From positions 1-7,693 of the forward strand of contig JAAYHA010000145.1 of the NCBI GenBank assembly GCA_012727545.1: a stretch of DNA of 7,693 nt, read 5' to 3'. The notes beneath the pieces are model-generated. The model saw only the letters and a program-made list of their open reading frames with translations, did not search any database and had not been told where the DNA came from. Positions 4,327 through 7,693 of this stretch are shown here, piece after piece. The DNA is from Synergistaceae bacterium (GTDB lineage: Bacteria > Synergistota > Synergistia > Synergistales > Synergistaceae). Within the stretch, counting starts at the first letter, position 1. Each line of letters starts with the position of its first letter. The position numbers and the translations under genes were made by a program.

Positions 4327-5715
4327 TTATATATACTGTTTTTTTGATCTTATCCCGATAAGTACGCAAGCGGCGGAAACGGCGAGTCCTGCGAAGAGCG
4401 GGTCTCCCGGCAAGGATGCGCCCCCCCAGAGGATGGTTCCGGAGAGTCCTGCGACCGAAGATGCAAGTGCCCATTTGGGAGATAAGGAATCAGGGCGCAT
4501 GACAGCTGCCGCGAAAGGCAGGAAGGTACCGGCCCCCCTAAGTCCCATGCTCAGGTAGCTCCATTCCAGTATCATAGAACCGGCTCCCGTTATCCCCGCT
4601 AAGGCTGCAGCTGCAACTATTGCGCCTATCAGCAGGCGATGGATCATAATTTCTTTTTCCCTGTGCTTTTGAATGAATTTTTCCGGGATAAGGTTCTTGA
4701 CAATATTTGTCGATATCCCGAGGATAAGTCCCGATGCACAGCCTATAACAGTGATCAGTATTCCTCCCCATATGATCCCTCCCAGAAATGGAGGAAAAGA
4801 GTCCGTTATAAACCAGGAAAGGACTTCATCAGGCCTCATTTCAATGCCTCTGGCCTTCACTGAGAGACCTATCCAGGCTCCAAGAAATCCCATAGGAGGC
4901 ATTAGGACCGCCGAAGCGAAAGCTCCCCTTTTTGCTGTCCGGGCGTCTTTTGCTGCGGCAAGGGACTGAATGTAGATCTGTGTGGTGAAAACTCCGACTA
5001 CCATTGAGGCTAAGTATCCCATTTCAGGTACAAAACCTCTTCCAAACGGGTTGAACCAGGGATGAAAATCCAGTTGTGAAGCCACAAAACTAAAAGTTCC
5101 ACCCTTTATTATCGCCATAACGAAGCAGGAAATGAGGACAAAATAGAGCAGGATGATCTTTGCTCCGCCCAGTGTACTGAAGCTTTTCAAGCCTCCGGCA
5201 GCTATAAAGCCGATTATTGAAAGGCCGGCTAGCAGAGATGCTGTGGATGAAGAGACAGGGAAAAGGCCTTTCAGCAGTGCAATGCATGACAAAAACTGTG
5301 CGGATATAGATATGAAAGTGCCAAGAGTGGATGAGATCGTTGCAGTCAATGAAATAGACCTGCCGCAGATGCTATCTTTGCCTCCGTAGCTTTTTGCAAG
5401 GTAATCCGCAACTGTAGTAATATCTGAATTCCTCAGAGGGACGGCGAACCTTAGCCCCAGCAGCAAACAGCCTATCCCTCCTCCGAGCGTAAACCAGACA
5501 GCAGTCATTCCATGGCTGTAGGCCATCTGTACAGTACCGACAGTGGATGCCCCTCCTACCAGTGCTCCGAGAAGGATACCGGTAACGCCCGCGGCAGAAG
5601 ACTTTCTCCCACCGAGAGAGTAATCTTTGGGATCGGATGTCCTTGTGCCTATGAAGGTCCCTGCCGCTACAAATATTGCGAGGGTCGATATGGCTGCCAG
5701 GTAAAAATAAAACAA
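4327..5715 (-). CDS. Sodium:solute symporter family (SSF) transporter
   Basis: This 462-residue, highly hydrophobic protein has about 12-13 predicted membrane helices and SSF signatures. DYSLGGRK (31-38) follows the first helix, TTQIYIQSLAAAKDARTAKRG (244-264) matches the SSF (T/S)-Q-x-x-x-Q-x-x-x-AAK(D/S) loop, and CASGLILGISTNIVKNL (326-342) corresponds to the small-residue helix that supplies Na+-site serines in the LeuT-like fold. SSF carriers import sugars, amino acids, pantothenate, carboxylates and other solutes with Na+; the substrate here cannot be read. It is somewhat shorter than most SSF proteins. The start is TTG at 5715, supported by a GGGGTGG site just upstream and by correct placement of the first helix. 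A G7 run (minus strand, 4427-4421) lies in codons 430-432. It is divergent from radA and shares a promoter region with it. Confidence 0.88.
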   Translation of the reverse strand: MFYFYLAAISTLAIFVAAGTFIGTRTSDPKDYSLGGRKSSAAGVTGILLGALVGGASTVGTVQMAYSHGMTAVWFTLGGGIGCLLLGLRFAVPLRNSDITTVADYLAKSYGGKDSICGRSISLTATISSTLGTFISISAQFLSCIALLKGLFPVSSSTASLLAGLSIIGFIAAGGLKSFSTLGGAKIILLYFVLISCFVMAIIKGGTFSFVASQLDFHPWFNPFGRGFVPEMGYLASMVVGVFTTQIYIQSLAAAKDARTAKRGAFASAVLMPPMGFLGAWIGLSVKARGIEMRPDEVLSWFITDSFPPFLGGIIWGGILITVIGCASGLILGISTNIVKNLIPEKFIQKHREKEIMIHRLLIGAIVAAAALAGITGAGSMILEWSYLSMGLRGAGTFLPFAAAVMRPDSLSPKWALASSVAGLSGTILWGGASLPGDPLFAGLAVSAACVLIGIRSKKQYI

Positions 5716-5739
5716 AGTGCCACCCCATCTCTTATTACG

Positions 5740-5782
5740 GTGATATATTACCTCTTTTGAGGTTTGCGCGCTATTATATCAC
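5740..5782. repeat. Inverted repeat spanning the symporter/radA divergent promoter region
   Basis: GTGATATA (5740-5747) and TATATCAC (5775-5782) are exact inverted copies 27 nt apart. Between them lie a small palindrome, CCTCttttGAGG (5751-5762), and the self-complementary GCGCGC (5766-5771). The right arm contains the symporter -10. A two-site operator is possible. Alternatively, the arms may match only because both contain an extended -10-like TGATAT. Confidence 0.4.
5773..5781 (-). promoter_or_regulatory. Extended -10 promoter of the symporter gene
   Basis: The minus strand reads TGATATAAT (5781-5773), a perfect TATAAT with TGn extension. No -35 is evident. Transcription near 5766 gives a leader of about 50 nt that includes the CCTC/GAGG hairpin. 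Confidence 0.6.
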
Positions 5783-5811
5783 TTGTAGTTGGTGCGGCGC
5801 TCTGATATTCT
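5783..5811 (+). promoter_or_regulatory. Candidate radA promoter
   Basis: TTGTAG (5783-5788) and TATTCT (5806-5811) are spaced 17 nt, and the -10 carries a TGA extension (5803-5805). The predicted start near 5816-5818 is very close to the ribosome site (GGAGGA, 5818-5823), leaving a leader of only 13-15 nt, which lowers confidence. Confidence 0.4.
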
Positions 5812-5830
5812 CTATGCGGAGGATCAAAAC

Positions 5831-7177
5831 ATGGCAAAAAAGGATATGAACAGGTACAAGTGCAGTGAGTGCGGATACGTAAGCCTTACCATGGTTGGCA
5901 AATGCCCTAAGTGCGGTGTATGGGGAAGCATGGAAGAGGAAGCGCCTATTCCCATGACTAAGGATGGCAGGCCGGCAGCTGCTAAGGCTGCATCACCCCT
6001 TCGCGGACTTGATGTTGAGGAACAGGAAAGAGTCCCGTCAGGTATCGGCGAGCTGGACAGGGTACTTGGAGGCGGATGGGTGCCGGGCGGAGTTGTATTG
6101 CTTGGAGGAGAACCGGGGGTAGGGAAGTCCACTCTTCTGCTTCAGGTATGTGCAAAAATGGCACATAACGGCAAAAAAGTCCTTTATATATCGGGAGAAG
6201 AATCTTCCGGGCAGCTTGCTCTCAGGGGAAGAAGGCTGGGTCTTATGCCCGAAGGTCTTTATCTTCTTTGCGAGGATGATCTTGCTTCATGCCTGAAAGC
6301 CGCGGAGGAATATGATTTTGTAGTTGTTGACAGTGTACAGGCTTTCAGGGCTGATGCAGAGAACGGCTGGGCAGGATCTCCCAACCAGGTCAGGGGAGTA
6401 GCATCAATGGCTGTAGAGATGGCTAAGAACTGCCAGACACCTACAGTTATTGTCGGGCATATAACGAAACAGGGGCAGATAGCGGGGCCCAAGTTGCTTG
6501 AACACATGGTCGACGTGGTACTTCTTTTTTCCGGTGAACAGAATTCACCGAACAGGTTGCTCAGAGCAGACAAGAACCGATTCGGAAGCACTGACGAACT
6601 CGGAATATTCGAAATGTCCGATAAGGGTTTGTCTCCCGTGCTGGACCCCAGCAGGCTTTATTGGGACGGCACGGACCTTGGCAGTTCAGGTGTCGCGATC
6701 TCGATGGTCCTTGAAGGCTCCCGTTCGCTTGCGGCGGAGATACAGGCACTTGCCTGCAATTCTCCTTTCCCTTATCCAAAACGGACCTCCAGGGGACTTG
6801 AGGCCAACAGGCTCCAGCTACTGCTTGCAGTCCTGGAAAAAAGGTGCGGTGTATTTTCGAGGACCAGTGACGTTTATCTAAATATCACGGGCGGTCTGAC
6901 GCTCAGGGATCCCGCAGCGGACCTTGCCGTATGTGTTTCACTTGCTTCGACTTTAAAAGACATCCCACTCCCTTCTGATGTCTGCTTCATAGGTGAGGTA
7001 GGGCTTGCCGGAGAGGTAAGGCCTGCGGGAAGGACCATGATGAGACTGAAAGAGGCTTCAAGGCTCGGTTTCAAAAAAGCTGTGATAAGCAGAAGGAGCC
7101 CTAAAGACGAATACCCGATGGAGACTGTGAGAGTATCGTCGCTGAACGAGGTGCTGGGGCTGTTTCTGAAGGGATGA
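5831..7177 (+). CDS. radA: DNA repair protein RadA (Sms), branch-migration ATPase
   Basis: This 448-residue protein has full RadA architecture. RadA (Sms) is a RecA-like hexameric ATPase that drives branch migration during homologous recombination and repair. Domains in order are an N-terminal zinc finger CSEC...CPKC (Cys 11, 14, 25, 28); Walker A GEPGVGKST (93-101); Walker B VVVDS (164-168); GHITKQG (209-215), the family's switch segment; the RadA-specific KNRFGS (248-253); and a Lon-protease-like C-terminal domain (about 280-448) with DPAADLAV (360-367) and FIGEVGLAGEVRP (386-398). The Lon-type catalytic serine is not expected in RadA. The ATG at 5831 has GGAGGA 7 nt upstream, which is better than an in-frame TTG at 5789 that would add 14 residues. 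The zinc-finger loop reads TMVGKCP where a tryptophan usually precedes GKCP by two. No gene follows within the window. Confidence 0.97.
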   Translation: MAKKDMNRYKCSECGYVSLTMVGKCPKCGVWGSMEEEAPIPMTKDGRPAAAKAASPLRGLDVEEQERVPSGIGELDRVLGGGWVPGGVVLLGGEPGVGKSTLLLQVCAKMAHNGKKVLYISGEESSGQLALRGRRLGLMPEGLYLLCEDDLASCLKAAEEYDFVVVDSVQAFRADAENGWAGSPNQVRGVASMAVEMAKNCQTPTVIVGHITKQGQIAGPKLLEHMVDVVLLFSGEQNSPNRLLRADKNRFGSTDELGIFEMSDKGLSPVLDPSRLYWDGTDLGSSGVAISMVLEGSRSLAAEIQALACNSPFPYPKRTSRGLEANRLQLLLAVLEKRCGVFSRTSDVYLNITGGLTLRDPAADLAVCVSLASTLKDIPLPSDVCFIGEVGLAGEVRPAGRTMMRLKEASRLGFKKAVISRRSPKDEYPMETVRVSSLNEVLGLFLKG

Positions 7178-7192
7178 ACCGTTTGTGAAACT

Positions 7193-7209
7193 GCGACGAA
7201 TGCTGTCGC
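7193..7209 (+). other. Short hairpin just after radA
   Basis: GCGAC (7193-7197) pairs with GTCGC (7205-7209) over a 7-nt loop, 15 nt after the radA stop. No T-tract follows, so it is not a typical terminator; it may protect the mRNA end or be part of the repeat region that begins at 7210. Confidence 0.35.
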
Positions 7210-7302
7210 GTGAAGAGATGGTGAAGCGGTAGTGAAGCAGTAGCAGGAGCGGTCAAACTATAGTCAAACAATCGTCAAACAGTAGTCAAGCGGTCGTAGG
7301 AC
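7210..7302 (+). repeat. 11-bp tandem array of GTSAARC heptamers
   Basis: A heptamer GTSAARC recurs with 4-nt spacers of the form RNTN (mostly RRTA). Copies start at 7210, 7221, 7232, a degenerate one at 7243, then 7252, 7263, 7274, 7285 and a degenerate one at 7296. All steps are exactly 11 bp except one of 9 bp. The first block uses GTGAAG and the second GTCAAR. A further GTGAAAC lies at 7185. The period is near one helical turn, so every copy faces nearly the same side of the DNA. Confidence 0.8.
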
Positions 7303-7358
7303 CTGCCGGAAGCCCCATCCGTCGGTGAATTGAGACTTTGAATAAGAATTTAAATGCT

Positions 7359-7405
7359 CCGTCGTTCCCGGACGCTTCTAAACGGGAATACAGCGGTTTT
7401 TGTTT
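7359..7405 (+). terminator. Terminator-like hairpin with T-tract
   Basis: TTCCCG (7365-7370) pairs with CGGGAA (7383-7388), and an outer CCG/CGG (7359-7361 with 7394-7396) closes an internal loop. TTTTTGTTT (7397-7405) follows directly. It could end radA transcription, though it lies about 180 nt after the stop. Confidence 0.55.
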
Positions 7406-7461
7406 AGGTCCTAAAAAGCCAGTTATAGCAAGTATTTAAAGCCACTGAATCCCCGATCTCG

Positions 7462-7499
7462 AAACGCACTCGAAATAGTTCGAATACTAAGGCGTTTTT
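7462..7499 (+). terminator. Branched terminator-like hairpin with T-tract
   Basis: AAACGC (7462-7467) pairs with GCGTTT (7492-7497), enclosing a second stem TCGAA/TTCGA (7470-7474 with 7479-7483). A T5 run (7495-7499) overlaps the right arm. The internal bulges make it a weaker terminator than the one at 7359. Confidence 0.4.
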
Positions 7500-7503
7500 A
7501 AAT

Positions 7504-7521
7504 GTTTCCTTAGAAGGAAAC
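7504..7521. repeat. Perfect hairpin GTTTCCT / AGGAAAC
   Basis: A 7-bp perfect stem (7504-7510 with 7515-7521) closes a TAGA loop. It has no T-tract on the plus strand. It is one of a closely spaced series of hairpins in this gene-free region. Confidence 0.6.
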
Positions 7522-7553
7522 GGCACTCTCCTGATTGAGGCACTGGAGGCCGA

Positions 7554-7585
7554 CGGGGAACAAGATTTTAAGACTCAATTCCCCG
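7554..7585. repeat. Inverted repeat CGGGGAA / TTCCCCG
   Basis: The 7-bp arms at 7554-7560 and 7579-7585 are exact inverted copies 18 nt apart. The right arm is also the outer end of the 21-bp inverted repeat (7565-7585) and the first half of the 25-bp array's first AATTCYCC, so alternative foldings compete. Confidence 0.55.
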
Positions 7586-7676
7586 CGATGCGAAGCAAGC
7601 AAATTCTCCAGCGGCCGAAGGACGCGAATTCTCCGCAGCCCAGAGGCTGCAAATTCCCCGCGGATGTCCTCTTCGT
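7577..7676. repeat. 25-bp-periodic array: AATTCYCC plus variable hairpin
   Basis: AATTCYCC occurs at 7577, 7602, 7627 and 7652, spaced exactly 25 bp. The 17 nt after it differ in sequence, but the first three form short hairpins: TGC-GAA-GCA within unit 1, GCG-G-CC-GAA-GG-A-CGC in unit 2, and GCAGCC-CAGA-GGCTGC in unit 3. Unit 4 lacks a clear stem. Structure is thus better kept than sequence in the variable part. The array stops within 20 bases of the window end. Confidence 0.7.
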
Positions 7677-7693
7677 CTGTTTTTACCGACTGC

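Larger units (their letters stand above)
7323..7585. repeat. 263-bp segment bounded by 21-bp imperfect inverted repeats
   Basis: The left arm 7323-7343 (core GAATTGAG, then CTT and AAT) matches the minus strand of 7585-7565 at 17 of 21 positions. The segment between holds three hairpins and no reading frame of note. Terminal inverted repeats with a non-coding interior fit a miniature inverted-repeat element or a long-range RNA stem. No flanking target duplication is obvious. Confidence 0.5.
7178..7693. other. 516-base gene-free, repeat- and hairpin-rich region after radA
   Basis: No reading frame here is plausibly coding; TAG and TGA stops recur in all frames through the first half. The stretch holds an 11-bp tandem array (7210-7302), a 21-bp imperfect inverted repeat (7323-7343 with 7565-7585), several hairpins, and a 25-bp-periodic array (7577-7676). 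I see no tRNA, rRNA, CRISPR or transposase remnant. The region runs to the window edge, so its right boundary is unknown. Confidence 0.75.

Noticed and set aside
5372..5728. 118-residue minus-strand frame overlapping the symporter start
   Set aside because: Cys/Arg-rich composition typical of an out-of-frame reading; the overlapping frame carries clear SSF motifs.
5789..5830. Upstream TTG start for radA
   Set aside because: The added 14 residues are not RadA-like, and the ATG at 5831 has GGAGGA at 7-nt spacing.
7185..7232. Short GTG-initiated peptide after radA
   Set aside because: It would encode only 15 residues, has no ribosome site, and its end runs into the 11-bp repeat array.
7462..7500. 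tRNA suggested by a TTCGAAT T-loop-like motif at 7479-7485
   Set aside because: The flanking 5-mers do not pair as a T-stem, and no D-arm, anticodon arm or acceptor stem can be drawn around it.
7210..7676. CRISPR array
   Set aside because: Periods of 11 and 25 bp are far too short, repeats are degenerate, and there are no spacers of 30 or more bases or cas genes.

Overview
The window looks like chromosomal DNA of an anaerobic, diderm (outer-membrane) bacterium. A tungsten-type aldehyde:ferredoxin oxidoreductase tail sits next to a MoaD/ThiS-like protein, which points to an anaerobe. A signal-peptide-bearing OmpH/Skp chaperone points to an outer membrane. A PF04008 'adenosine-specific kinase' and a DUF3343 protein also fit this lifestyle. 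The mix resembles Synergistota, but this is inference from gene content, not a phylogenetic result.

Layout. 1-75 is the 3' end of an aldehyde:ferredoxin oxidoreductase gene, followed by a rho-independent terminator (95-135) and a small MoaD/ThiS-like protein (182-409, +) that ends in Ser-Gly rather than Gly-Gly. An unrecognised membrane-anchored protein runs towards it (423-1043, -). It shares a divergent promoter region with a ClC-family anion channel/transporter (1153-2508, +) and a two-helix membrane protein that follows it (2535-2819, +). A DUF3343 protein (2823-3038, -) converges on that pair with only 3 nt between stop codons. Then come an OmpH/Skp-like periplasmic chaperone with its own terminator (3179-3671, +) and the adenosine-specific kinase family protein (3768-4265, +), whose promoter is embedded in a perfect dyad. 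A bidirectional terminator separates it from a convergent sodium:solute symporter (4327-5715, -). Divergent from the symporter is radA (5831-7177, +), the recombination branch-migration ATPase.

The last 516 bases (7178-7693) have no gene and are unusually structured. They hold an 11-bp tandem array of GTSAARC heptamers, a 21-bp imperfect inverted repeat bounding about 263 bp, several hairpins (two followed by T-tracts), and a 25-bp-periodic array in which a conserved AATTCYCC is followed by hairpins of different sequence. This region is the best candidate for something undescribed, although sequence alone does not show whether it is a mobile element, a structured RNA or neutral repeat DNA.

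The genes are mostly independent housekeeping or accessory units rather than one pathway. Four promoters (ClC, adenosine kinase, symporter, radA) share an extended -10 beginning TGATAT. Two of these regions also carry inverted repeats overlapping the promoter, so local regulation is plausible but unproven.
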